64,000 nucleotides of DNA, from contig CAVXXM010000005.1 in NCBI GenBank assembly GCA_963765745.1, forward strand, positions 1 through 64,000. Reading direction: 5' to 3'. This stretch comes from JAHFPN01 sp963765745 (GTDB lineage: Bacteria; Pseudomonadota; Alphaproteobacteria; Rhizobiales; Xanthobacteraceae). Under the pieces are notes generated by a model. It saw only the letters and a list, made by a program, of their open reading frames with translations. It was not told the DNA's origin and did no database searches. Made by a program: the position numbers and the translations under genes. Of the stretch, positions 26,729-35,012 are shown in pieces (within the stretch, counting starts at the first letter, position 1; every line of letters begins with the position of its first letter).

Positions 26729-27799
26729 TCATGATCTTGGGGGTTTTGGCGTGCGTTTTCCCATGAGCGTCGCCGCGGGCTGGGCGAGAGTGCGGTCGTC
26801 GCGGCGCTCCACATGGACAAAGCAGGCGTAATAACGCTCGCGCGGCACACGCTTGCTCACGGCGCAGTCGTGGAACGGCTGCAGGTCGGCTTCGTTTCTG
26901 TAGTGCGCATAGGGCCCGATCAGAAAGCGGCTGGCGCCGTCGGGGTCGCTGCCGAAACGGTCGATCTTGCCTTTTAGGCCAGGCTCGACGGCGAGAATCG
27001 CGTCGCGCAGTTCTTCGCCGGCGATGAAGTTGTCGGGCAGCTGATCGAACGGGCCGTCGAAATAATTGTTGGCCATGGCGTTGCTTTCGAGCACGCCGAT
27101 CAGGATTTTCCGCTCCAGACGATGATCGCGATAAAAGGCGAAACCGGTGCGCTTGCCGATCAGGATGCGGTCCGACTTCTTCGCGGGCACGAATTCTTCC
27201 GGCAGCGCGGCGGTCTCGTCGAGCACGTAGTGGAGGAGCTTCAGCTTCGGATTGAAAATCAGGAAGAAGCGGATCCCGGATTCGTCGAAGATGGGGCCGA
27301 GGAACTTCTCGCCCGGCCCGAGCGCGCCGGCGGGCGGCTTCACCGCGGAGAGATCGTTCAGCTCGAACACGACCTGCTTTCCTCCGAACGAGACGCGATA
27401 AAGGAAGCGCTCGATCCGCTCGACCTTTACGCCCTCCGCCTCACCGAGCAGCCGGTAGGTTCCCGCCTCGTCCTGCAGCTCGCCGCGATCAGGGTAATAA
27501 GCGAAGTGGAGCTTGCCATTGTCGCGGTCGGAGCGGTCGAGGCGGATATTGCCCGAGTAGCGCACGCCGTTCTGCATGAAGTGGAAATAGTAGTAATTCT
27601 CGGTGGGATAGATTTTCACGCGCTCCGGCAGACTGCCGAGCACATAGCCGAACATCGCGAGCGGATCGGCGAGCGGAAGCGTCGTCTTCCGCGCCAATTG
27701 CTCGATATAGGATTGATTGGTTTCGAGCTTCGGCGTCTCCTGCGCGAGCGCGGGTGCTGCGAGCACGAGCGAAATCAGAAGCACGAGAATCGGCGGCAT
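26729..27799 (-). CDS. Secreted conserved hypothetical protein
   Basis: 356 aa from ATG 27799. The first 20 residues are a Sec signal peptide (MPPILVLLISLVLAAPALAQ), which decides this start over longer upstream frames. The mature part is rich in beta-prone and aromatic segments (YPTENYYYFHFMQNGVRYSG, IRFFLIFNPKLKLLHYVLDE) and has a lone Cys pair near the end (FHDCAVSKR, YYACFVHV). No catalytic motif is recognisable. Its neighbours on both sides belong to other operons, so context says little. Probably periplasmic. Confidence 0.7.
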   Translation of the reverse strand: MPPILVLLISLVLAAPALAQETPKLETNQSYIEQLARKTTLPLADPLAMFGYVLGSLPERVKIYPTENYYYFHFMQNGVRYSGNIRLDRSDRDNGKLHFAYYPDRGELQDEAGTYRLLGEAEGVKVERIERFLYRVSFGGKQVVFELNDLSAVKPPAGALGPGEKFLGPIFDESGIRFFLIFNPKLKLLHYVLDETAALPEEFVPAKKSDRILIGKRTGFAFYRDHRLERKILIGVLESNAMANNYFDGPFDQLPDNFIAGEELRDAILAVEPGLKGKIDRFGSDPDGASRFLIGPYAHYRNEADLQPFHDCAVSKRVPRERYYACFVHVERRDDRTLAQPAATLMGKRTPKPPRS

Positions 27800-27981
27800 C
27801 GTCGTTTCTAGTCCTCGAGGATGGCGATTGCGCGCGTTCAGGCTCGGGCTTGTGCGCGACAAGCGGGATAAGCATGCGCTGAAGCCCGACATATATGTGG
27901 TGTTTTGAGCCCCGGGCATACCTCGCCGGCCCCGGCTTTGGCTGCTAAAGCTAGCGTTCCTTGACCTTCAAGCGATGGATC

Positions 27982-27996
27982 GTTATGCTTCATAAC
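27982..27996 (+). promoter_or_regulatory. Inverted repeat upstream of the hydroxycinnamate operon (candidate operator)
   Basis: GTTATGCTTCATAAC is a perfect 6-bp inverted repeat with a 3-nt centre, 26 nt before the hydratase GTG start, inside the otherwise gene-free stretch 27800-28021. The size and symmetry suit a MarR dimer, and a marR gene ends this cluster. Promoter elements are not clear. Confidence 0.5.
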
Positions 27997-28021
27997 AATA
28001 ATAACCTTCGAGAAAACGCCA

Positions 28022-28819
28022 GTGAATGCTCCAGCGCCTGATCGCATGCCTGCCTTGATCGCGTCCGAAATCCAGGGCGACATCGCCATCGTCCGTCTCG
28101 CGCGGCCAGAAAAGCGCAACGCGCTGAACGATCCGGTCGTGTTCGGGCTCGAGAAATTCTTCGCTGGCCTGCCCGAGAGTGTGCGGGCCGTGGTGCTGCA
28201 CGGCGAGGGCGACCATTTCTCCGCCGGTCTCGATCTTTCTGAGCTTGCCGAGCGCAGCGTCGCGGACGGCATCGGCCATTCGCAGAACTGGCACCGCATC
28301 TTCGAAAAAATCCAATTCGGCCGGGTGCCGGTGGTGACCGTGATGCACGGCGCCGTGGTCGGCGGCGGGCTCGAGCTTGCGGCCGCGACGCACATACGTG
28401 TCGCCGAGCGCTCGACCTATTACGCGTTACCCGAGGGCGTGCGCGGAATTTTCGTCGGCGGCGGCGGCTCGGTGCGCTTGCCGCGCTTGATCGGCACGGC
28501 GCGGGTCATGGACATGATCCTCACCGGCCGCACCTACGACGCGGTCGAAGGACAGGCGATGGGCATTTCGCATTATCTCGTGGAGAACGGCGAGGGCTTG
28601 GCCAAGGGTATCGAGATCGCGCGCCGGGTCGCCAAGAACGCGCCGCTCACCAACTTTGCGATCATTCAGGCGCTGCCGCGTATCGCCGAGTCCGATCCCG
28701 CGACCGGCTATTTGACCGAGGCGCTGGTCTCGTCGATCGTGCAAGGCGAAGGCGAAGCGAAGGAACGGCTCAAGGCGTTCCTTGAGAAGCGCGCGCCGAA
28801 GGTCGTGCAGAACCGCTGA
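28022..28819 (+). CDS. Enoyl-CoA hydratase/isomerase (crotonase) of hydroxycinnamoyl-CoA degradation
   Basis: 265 aa crotonase-fold protein, GTG start at 28022. The CoA-binding segment RPEKRNALND, oxyanion region SAGLDLSE and the paired catalytic glutamates in GGGLELAA and LPEGVRGIF are visible. Having both Glu positions points to a hydratase rather than the feruloyl-CoA hydratase-lyase (HCHL) type, which has only one. With the SDR and thiolase below this supports beta-oxidative shortening of p-coumaroyl- or feruloyl-CoA (inference). First gene of a five-gene operon. Confidence 0.85.
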   Translation: MNAPAPDRMPALIASEIQGDIAIVRLARPEKRNALNDPVVFGLEKFFAGLPESVRAVVLHGEGDHFSAGLDLSELAERSVADGIGHSQNWHRIFEKIQFGRVPVVTVMHGAVVGGGLELAAATHIRVAERSTYYALPEGVRGIFVGGGGSVRLPRLIGTARVMDMILTGRTYDAVEGQAMGISHYLVENGEGLAKGIEIARRVAKNAPLTNFAIIQALPRIAESDPATGYLTEALVSSIVQGEGEAKERLKAFLEKRAPKVVQNR

Positions 28820-28839
28820 ATTCGCGATCGGGCAGGACG

Positions 28840-30729
28840 ATGTCGAAAGCCGCGCGAGAGATCAACAAGACGCCCGCGTCCGCCGCGCCGTTCCGTCCGG
28901 TTCGCCTTGGGCCGCGCGACTATTTGATCGAGCGGAAGCCCGACGGCACCATCTATATCCGCTCGCCGCACAAGCTCGGCCCTTACGTCACGAAAATCAC
29001 CGAGCGGCTGGAGCATTGGGCCGAGAAGGCGCCGGATCGCGTCTTCCTCGCGCAACGCGACGAGCGTGGCAACTGGCGCAAGATCACCTATGGCGAGACG
29101 CTCAAGGCCACGCGCGCGATCGGCGAAGCGCTGTTGAAGCGCAATGTCTCCGCCGAGCGGCCGATCGTAATTCTCTCCGGCAACGACATCGAACACGCGC
29201 TTCTCGGCCTCGCGGCAATGTATGTCGGCGTGCCTTACGTGCCGATCTCGCCGGCCTATTCCTTGATCTCCGACGATTTCGGCAAGCTCAAGCACGTGTT
29301 CAATTTGCTGACACCCGGCCTCGTCTTCGCCGCCGACGGCAAGATTTTCGAGCGCGCGATCACGAGCGTGGTTCCGGCCGACATGGACGTGATCGTGACG
29401 CGCAATCCGCCGGCGGGACGCAAGACGACTCTCATCGCGGACCTGCTCGCCACCAAGCCGACCCAGGCGGTAGATGCCGCGTATGCCAAAGTCGGCCCCG
29501 ACACGATCGCCAAGATTCTCTTCACGTCCGGCTCGACCGGCATGCCCAAGGGCGTGATCAACAGCCAGCGCATGTGGTGCTCAAACCAGGCGATGATCCA
29601 GACCCAGCTCGTCTTCTTCCTGGATGAGCCGCCGGTGATCCTCGACTGGTCGCCGTGGCACCACACGGCGAGCGGCAACCACAATTTCGGGTTTGTGCTC
29701 TATAACGGCGGCACTTATTACATCGACGAGGGCAAGCCGGCGCCGGGCGCGATCGAGACGACGGTGAAGAACCTGCACGAGATCGCAACCAACTGGTATT
29801 TCACGGTTCCCAAGGGTTATGAGGCGCTGCTGCCCTATTTCCGCGCCGACGCGGAGCTGCGCAAGATTTTCTTCAGCCGCCTCAAGGTGCTCTGGTTCGC
29901 CGGCGCCGCGCTCTCGCAATCGGTGTACGACGAGATGCAGGAGCTGGCGCAGGCCGGCTGCGGCGAGCGGATTCTGTTTCTTACCGGTCTCGGCGCGACC
30001 GAGACAGCACCGATGGCGCTCGCGCGCATGTGGCAGAGCAAGGATTCCACCAATATGGGCCTGCCGGCGCCGGGCGTGGAGCTGAAGCTCGTGCCGAATG
30101 CCGGCAAGCTCGAAGCACGCGTGCGGGGCCCCAACATCATGCCGGGCTATTGGCGCGAGCCGGAGCTGACCGCGAAATCCTTCGACGAGGAGGGCTTCTA
30201 CAAGCTCGGCGACGCGCTCAAATTCGAGGACCCCAACGATCCGGGCGCGGGGCTCCTGTTCGACGGCCGCGTGGCGGAGGACTTCAAGCTCGCGACCGGA
30301 ACCTGGGTCAGCGTCGGGCCGCTGCGCGCGCGTTTCCTCGCGCATTTCGAGCCTTACGTGCGCGACGTGGTCATCGCCGGCGGCGACCGCGACGAGATCG
30401 CGGCCCTGATATTCCCCGCGCTCGATGCGGTGCGCCAGTTCGCGGGTGCCGCGGCGGACGCGCCGATGGACAAGGTATTGAACGAGCCGCGGGTGATGAA
30501 CGAGTTCCGCGCGCGGCTGATCTCGCTCGCCAAGTCAGCCACCGGCAGCTCGAACCGGATCTGCCGCGCGATTTTGCTCGCCGAGCTGCCCTCGCTCGAC
30601 GCCGGCGAAATGACCGACAAGGGCTCGATCAACCAGCGCGCCGTGCTTTCGCGGCGCGCCAATCTGGTCGAGGAACTCTATGCGCCGCGGCCGTCGCCGC
30701 GGGTGCTCGCGATCGACAAGGGGAAATGA
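28840..30729 (+). CDS. fcs: Feruloyl-CoA synthase (4-hydroxycinnamate-CoA ligase)
   Basis: 629-aa ANL-superfamily ligase of the long feruloyl-CoA synthase type. P-loop-like ILFTSGSTGMPKG near residue 230; the family signature DWSPWHHTASGNHNFGFV, typical of feruloyl-CoA synthases (usually DWLPWNHTFGGNHN); adenylate-binding GLGATETAP; and LFDGRVAEDFKLATGTWVS near residue 480, the hinge region. It activates ferulate, p-coumarate or caffeate with ATP and CoA in the cytoplasm. 20 nt after the hydratase gene. Confidence 0.92.
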   Translation: MSKAAREINKTPASAAPFRPVRLGPRDYLIERKPDGTIYIRSPHKLGPYVTKITERLEHWAEKAPDRVFLAQRDERGNWRKITYGETLKATRAIGEALLKRNVSAERPIVILSGNDIEHALLGLAAMYVGVPYVPISPAYSLISDDFGKLKHVFNLLTPGLVFAADGKIFERAITSVVPADMDVIVTRNPPAGRKTTLIADLLATKPTQAVDAAYAKVGPDTIAKILFTSGSTGMPKGVINSQRMWCSNQAMIQTQLVFFLDEPPVILDWSPWHHTASGNHNFGFVLYNGGTYYIDEGKPAPGAIETTVKNLHEIATNWYFTVPKGYEALLPYFRADAELRKIFFSRLKVLWFAGAALSQSVYDEMQELAQAGCGERILFLTGLGATETAPMALARMWQSKDSTNMGLPAPGVELKLVPNAGKLEARVRGPNIMPGYWREPELTAKSFDEEGFYKLGDALKFEDPNDPGAGLLFDGRVAEDFKLATGTWVSVGPLRARFLAHFEPYVRDVVIAGGDRDEIAALIFPALDAVRQFAGAAADAPMDKVLNEPRVMNEFRARLISLAKSATGSSNRICRAILLAELPSLDAGEMTDKGSINQRAVLSRRANLVEELYAPRPSPRVLAIDKGK

Positions 30730-30732
30730 ACG

Positions 30733-31995
30733 ATGGAGAAGAAGAACGCGGGTCTCGGCGCGAGCTGGAGCGACATCTGGCTCTTGGACGGCGTGCGTAC
30801 GCCGTTCGCCGACTATAACGGCCCGCTCGCGCCGGTCTCGCCGACCGATCTCGGAATCAAGGCGGCGCGCGAAGTGTTCGCGCGCTCGAAGATTTCGCCC
30901 GAAGACGTCGGCGCCGTCATCACCGGCTCCATGGCGCAGGCGAGCTTCGACACCTACTGCCTGCCGCGCCACGTCGGGCTCTATTCCGGCGTGCCGATCG
31001 AGGTGCCGGCGCACATGGTGCAGCGGGTGTGCGGCACCGGCATGGAAATCCTGATGCAGGCCGCGGACTGCATCACGCACAAGGGGATCGATCTGGCGCT
31101 GTGCGTCGGCGCCGAATCGATGAGCCGCAACCCGATCGCGTCCTACACCATGCGCGGCTTCCGCATGGGCCAGCCCGAGATGAAGGATTTCCTGTGGGAA
31201 GCTCTGATGGATCCGGCGCCGCACATGACCATGGGCGACACGGCGGAAAATCTCGCGCGCCAATACCAGATCACCCGGCCGGAAGTGGACGCTTACGCCG
31301 CGCGCAGCTTCGAGCGCGCGATCGCCGCACAGAAGAGCGGCTTCGTCGCCGGCGAGATCGTCAAGGTGGAGAACGAGCCGTTCGAGCGCGCCGGCTACAA
31401 GCCGCGCGCCTTCAAGCTGCGCGGCGAGAAGGAGCTCTCAGTCGACACCCATGTACGCCCGTCGCCGGTCGAGGCGCTTGCGAAAATTCGCGCGGCCTTC
31501 GGCGGCGTGCAGACCGGCGGCAACAGCTCGGCGGTCGTCGATGGTGCCGCGGCGGCGCTGGTTGCCTCTTCGGCTTACGCGAAAAAGCACGGCAAGCCGC
31601 CGCTGGCGCGCATCGTAGCGGGCGTCACCATCGGCGTGCCGCCTGAAATCATGGGCATCGGGCCGGTGCCGGCGATCAAGGCGTTGCTCGAGCGCACGGG
31701 CTTGAAGCTTTCCGAGATCGACCGCTTCGAGATCAACGAGGCCTTCGGCGCCCAGGTCATGGCCTGCGCGCGCGAGCTCGGGCTCGACGAGAACAAGTTG
31801 AACGTCAACGGCGGCGCCATTGCCATCGGCCATCCGCTCGGCGCGAGCGGCGTTCGCCTCTCGATTACGCTCGCGCGGGAGCTCAAGCGCGCGGGGCTGC
31901 GCTATGGTATCGCGTCCGCCTGTATCGGCGGCGGGCAGGGGATCGCGCTGCTGATCGAGAATCCCGACGCCGCTCCGGCGCAACGAAAGAACTGA
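30733..31995 (+). CDS. Thiolase (acetyl-CoA acyltransferase)
   Basis: 420-aa thiolase. The nucleophilic Cys is in MVQRVCGTGMEIL (about residue 99), the His in INEAFGAQ to GGAIAIGHPLGASG, and the second Cys in IASACIGGGQG. In this operon it would cleave 3-keto-3-aryl-propionyl-CoA to acetyl-CoA and aroyl-CoA. Start ATG 30733 is 3 nt after the fcs stop. Confidence 0.94.
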   Translation: MEKKNAGLGASWSDIWLLDGVRTPFADYNGPLAPVSPTDLGIKAAREVFARSKISPEDVGAVITGSMAQASFDTYCLPRHVGLYSGVPIEVPAHMVQRVCGTGMEILMQAADCITHKGIDLALCVGAESMSRNPIASYTMRGFRMGQPEMKDFLWEALMDPAPHMTMGDTAENLARQYQITRPEVDAYAARSFERAIAAQKSGFVAGEIVKVENEPFERAGYKPRAFKLRGEKELSVDTHVRPSPVEALAKIRAAFGGVQTGGNSSAVVDGAAAALVASSAYAKKHGKPPLARIVAGVTIGVPPEIMGIGPVPAIKALLERTGLKLSEIDRFEINEAFGAQVMACARELGLDENKLNVNGGAIAIGHPLGASGVRLSITLARELKRAGLRYGIASACIGGGQGIALLIENPDAAPAQRKN

Positions 31996-31998
31996 GCC

Positions 31999-32760
31999 AT
32001 GGATGCCAAGGGTCACGCTGCCATCGTCACCGGCGGAGGTTCCGGCCTCGGCGCCGCGACCGCCGAGAAGCTCGCCGAGGCAGGCGCCAAGGTCGCGATC
32101 TTCGACGTCAACTTGGACGGCGCCAACGCGGTCGCCGCGAAGATCGGCGGGCTCGCGGTAAAATGCGACGTGGCCGATTCCGACTCCGCCATGGCCGCGC
32201 TGAAGGCGGCGCGCGACAAGCACGGCCTCGCCCGTATCCTGGTGAATTGCGCCGGCATTGGCACCGCCAAGCGCATCGTCGGCAAGGACGGCGCGCATCC
32301 GCTCGCCGAATTCGAGCGGGTGATCAAGATCAACCTGATCGGCACCTTCAACCTGATGCGGCTGGTGGCCGCCGACCTGCAGGGCGCCCCGCCGCTCGAG
32401 GACGGCGAGCGGGGCGTCATTGTCTCGACCGCATCGGTCGCGGCTTACGAGGGCCAGATCGGCCAGGCGGCCTATTCGGCGTCCAAGGGCGGCGTCGTGG
32501 CGCTGACGATCCCGGCGGCCCGCGAGCTCGCGCAGTTCGGCATCCGCGTGAACGCGATCGCGCCCGGCCTCTTTCTTACGCCCATGCTCATGGGCTTGCC
32601 CGAAGAATCGCGACAGAGTCTCGCCGCCTCGGTGCCGTTTCCGAAACTCCTCGGCAAGCCGTCGCAATATGCCGATCTCGTCCTGCATATCGTCGAGAAC
32701 CGCTACTTGAACGGCGAGGTGATCCGGCTCGACGGCGCCCTGCGCATGGCGCCGCGCTGA
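31999..32760 (+). CDS. SDR-family 3-hydroxyacyl-CoA dehydrogenase
   Basis: 253-aa short-chain dehydrogenase resembling type II 3-hydroxyacyl-CoA dehydrogenase (HSD17B10-like). NAD-binding TGGGSGLGAAT, the acidic FDVN favouring NAD+, NCAGIG, catalytic Ser in VSTASVAAYEG and YSASKGG (YxxxK). The C-terminus SQYADLVLHIVENRYLNGE is typical of this subgroup. It would oxidise 3-hydroxy-3-arylpropionyl-CoA. Tight spacing (3 nt from the thiolase stop; stop overlaps the next start). Confidence 0.92.
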   Translation: MDAKGHAAIVTGGGSGLGAATAEKLAEAGAKVAIFDVNLDGANAVAAKIGGLAVKCDVADSDSAMAALKAARDKHGLARILVNCAGIGTAKRIVGKDGAHPLAEFERVIKINLIGTFNLMRLVAADLQGAPPLEDGERGVIVSTASVAAYEGQIGQAAYSASKGGVVALTIPAARELAQFGIRVNAIAPGLFLTPMLMGLPEESRQSLAASVPFPKLLGKPSQYADLVLHIVENRYLNGEVIRLDGALRMAPR

Positions 32761-33203
32761 TGGGCATGCTTGTCAACACGCGCACCGTTCGCATCGAGTG
32801 GGGCGACTGCGACCCCGCCGGCATCGTCTATTTCCCACGTTATTTTGTCATCATGGACAATTGCACGGCGCATCTATTCGAACACGCGACGGGGCTCACG
32901 AAAATCCAGCTCACAGAGAAGCTCGGCTTTGCTGGAATTCCGATGGTGGATATCCGCGCGCGCTTTCACGTGCCGACGAAGTATGGCGACGATGTCGTCG
33001 TGGAGTCGAAGATTGCCGAGTTCGGCAAGTCGCGCTTTGAGGTCGAGCACCGGCTCTTGAAGGACGGCCAGCTCTGTGTCGAAGGTTTCGAGACGCGGGT
33101 TTGGGTCGGCTTGCATCCGGACGATCCCAAGCGGCTAAAGTCGAAGCCGATCCCGGAGGAAATCGTCAAGCTGTTTGGCGCGCCGGTGCGCGAGAAGGAC
33201 TGA
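32760..33203 (+). CDS. 4-hydroxybenzoyl-CoA-type thioesterase
   Basis: 147-aa hotdog-fold thioesterase of the 4-HBT/YbgC group, with the catalytic Asp in EWGDCDPAGIVYFPRY near residue 17. It would release 4-hydroxybenzoate or vanillate from the aroyl-CoA made by the thiolase, ending the pathway. Its ATG overlaps the SDR stop. It converges on marR; 29 nt separate them and no clear terminator is visible. Confidence 0.9.
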   Translation: MGMLVNTRTVRIEWGDCDPAGIVYFPRYFVIMDNCTAHLFEHATGLTKIQLTEKLGFAGIPMVDIRARFHVPTKYGDDVVVESKIAEFGKSRFEVEHRLLKDGQLCVEGFETRVWVGLHPDDPKRLKSKPIPEEIVKLFGAPVREKD

Positions 33204-33232
33204 GCCCGGCCTGGTAATTTACAGAGTAATTT

Positions 33233-33775
33233 TCAGGTTTCGTCGTCGTCGACGGCGGCAGGTCCGGCCGCTTCCAGGATTCCGCGCAGCAATTCGAGCA
33301 ACTTGTCGCGACCTTCTTCTCCGATCGCGGCGATCAGGTGCGCCTCGTGAGCGGCGTCGATCTCGCGCAGCCGTTTCATCAGCGCGTTGCCCGCGTCGGT
33401 GAGATGAAGGGCGTAGGAGCGCCGGTCGGCCGCCACCGGGGCGCGCTTGGCGAGCCCACGCTCCTCGAGCGCGTCGAGCAGCGCCACGAGATTGGTGCGC
33501 TTGATGCCCAAGGCGGCTGAGACCTGCGACTGCTTCAGTCCCGGATTGCGCTCGATAATCGTCAATACCGCGAACTGCGCCGGCCGAATATCGACCTCGG
33601 CGAAGGCGCGCATGAAATGCTGGAACGCTGCAAGCTGCGCGCGGCGCAGCATATAGCCGCTCGATTGCGGCAGGCCGCCGTAATCGACGCCGGCCGGACG
33701 TTCGTCGCGCGGCGATTCCGCCGCGCGATCCTGCGCAGTGCGCCGCTTCAGCGGAAAATTCGTGACACGGCCCAT
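33233..33775 (-). CDS. MarR-family transcriptional regulator
   Basis: 180-aa winged-helix regulator: QFAVLTIIERNPGLKQSQVS, LGIKRTNLVALLDALEERGL (recognition helix) and the wing KRAPVAADRRSYALHLTDAG. MarR proteins of this kind often sense aromatic acids or their CoA thioesters, and this one sits between the hydroxycinnamate operon and the O-demethylase genes. It follows the MetE-like gene in the same direction with 1 nt between stop and start, so both are one transcript. A candidate target is the inverted repeat at 27982-27996. Confidence 0.9.
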   Translation of the reverse strand: MGRVTNFPLKRRTAQDRAAESPRDERPAGVDYGGLPQSSGYMLRRAQLAAFQHFMRAFAEVDIRPAQFAVLTIIERNPGLKQSQVSAALGIKRTNLVALLDALEERGLAKRAPVAADRRSYALHLTDAGNALMKRLREIDAAHEAHLIAAIGEEGRDKLLELLRGILEAAGPAAVDDDET

Positions 33776-33776
33776 G

Positions 33777-34889
33777 TCAACTCCAAACTTCCTTGGCGAT
33801 GTCCACGATCATCTTCAGCTTCGCCCATTGCGCTTCCTCGGTGAGGATATTGCCTTCCTCGGTCGAGGCAAAGCCGCATTGCGGAGAGAGGCAAAGCTGT
33901 TCGAGGGCCACGAACTTCGCCGCCTCCTCGATGCGCTTCTTGATGTCGTCTTTCTTTTCGAGCGTGCCGCTCTTGGAGGTGACCAGGCCGAGCACGACTT
34001 GCTTGTTGCCCTTGGGCACGAAGCGCAGCGGCTCGAAGCCGCCGGCGCGGTCGGTGTCGTACTCGAGAAAATAGCCGTCGTAGTTCACCTTGCCGAACAG
34101 GATCTCGGCGACTGGCTCGTAGCCGCCTTCGGAAATCCATGTCGAGCGGAAATTGCCGCGGCAGACGTGGGTGGCGATCACCATGTCGGCGGGCTTCTCG
34201 GCGATCGCGTAATTGATGACGCGGGCATAGATTTCTGGAAGCTGGTCCACGCTTTCGTGGAGTTCGCGCGCCTTCTGCAGCTCGGCCTTGGAGGAGAGAT
34301 AGGCCCAGACCGTGTCGTCGAACTGCAGATAGCGGCAGCCGGCGTCGTAGAAAGCCTTGACCGCCTTCCGGTAAGTCTTGGCCAGATCGTTGAAGAACAC
34401 ATCGAGATCCGGATAGGCCTTGCTGCTGATGCTTTTGCGCCCGCCGCGGAAATGCAGCACCGGCGGCGCCGGAATGGTCATCTTCGGCGTCTGCTTGGTG
34501 TGCGCCTTGAGGAACTTGAAGTGCCTGATGAAAGAATGATCGGTGAAGTCGAGCTTGCCGACCACCCTGATTCCGCATGCCGTGGTCACGGCGCCCTGGA
34601 ACTGGATGCCCTGTTCGGCCTCGTACTGTTCCACGCCGTCGAGCTTCGCCAGAAAATCGAAATGCCACCAGGAGCGGCGATACTCGCCGTCGGTGATCGC
34701 TTGCAGGCCGATATCCTCTTGTTTCCGGATCAGGAGGCGGATTTCTTCGTCTTCGACCGCTTCGAGTTGCTGCGCCGTGATCTCGTTCCTTTCGCGCTTG
34801 GCGCGCGCTTCGGCCAGCTTGCCCGAGCGCAGAAGACTACCGACCTGGTCGGCGCGGAACGGCGGCATGGCTCGGGCTATTGAAATCAT
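33777..34889 (-). CDS. MetE C-terminal-like (cobalamin-independent methionine synthase family) protein
   Basis: 370-aa single-domain protein of the YxjG/MetE C-terminal family. Zinc-site positions are visible as THVCRGN (His and Cys), the Glu of EILFGKVNYD, and Cys in LSPQCGFAS. QFDDTVWAYL corresponds to the conserved LQIDEP-type loop. These proteins move a methyl group to a thiol acceptor; full-length MetE uses methyl-THF triglutamate. Divergent from the LigM homologue, it might use the 5-methyl-THF that enzyme makes, or act as a demethylase partner (inference). ATG 34889 is preferred over the longer frame. Confidence 0.8.
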   Translation of the reverse strand: MISIARAMPPFRADQVGSLLRSGKLAEARAKRERNEITAQQLEAVEDEEIRLLIRKQEDIGLQAITDGEYRRSWWHFDFLAKLDGVEQYEAEQGIQFQGAVTTACGIRVVGKLDFTDHSFIRHFKFLKAHTKQTPKMTIPAPPVLHFRGGRKSISSKAYPDLDVFFNDLAKTYRKAVKAFYDAGCRYLQFDDTVWAYLSSKAELQKARELHESVDQLPEIYARVINYAIAEKPADMVIATHVCRGNFRSTWISEGGYEPVAEILFGKVNYDGYFLEYDTDRAGGFEPLRFVPKGNKQVVLGLVTSKSGTLEKKDDIKKRIEEAAKFVALEQLCLSPQCGFASTEEGNILTEEAQWAKLKMIVDIAKEVWS

Positions 34890-35012
34890 ATCCTGTTGCT
34901 TAGCGGGCAACTGCCCATCGCGCAACGTTTCGGGACTTGAAGGGAGCCATCCATCTATGCCACGAAGAATAGGTTGGTCAGTGCTTTAGGTGGTCGGGAG
35001 GCAGCGAGCAAG
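34890..35012. promoter_or_regulatory. Divergent promoter region, MetE-like / LigM-like
   Basis: 123-nt intergenic region between divergently transcribed genes, with the short palindrome GGGCAACTGCCC (34905-34916) that could serve as an operator for both directions. RBS GGGAGG near 34996 precedes the LigM-like start. Confidence 0.4.
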
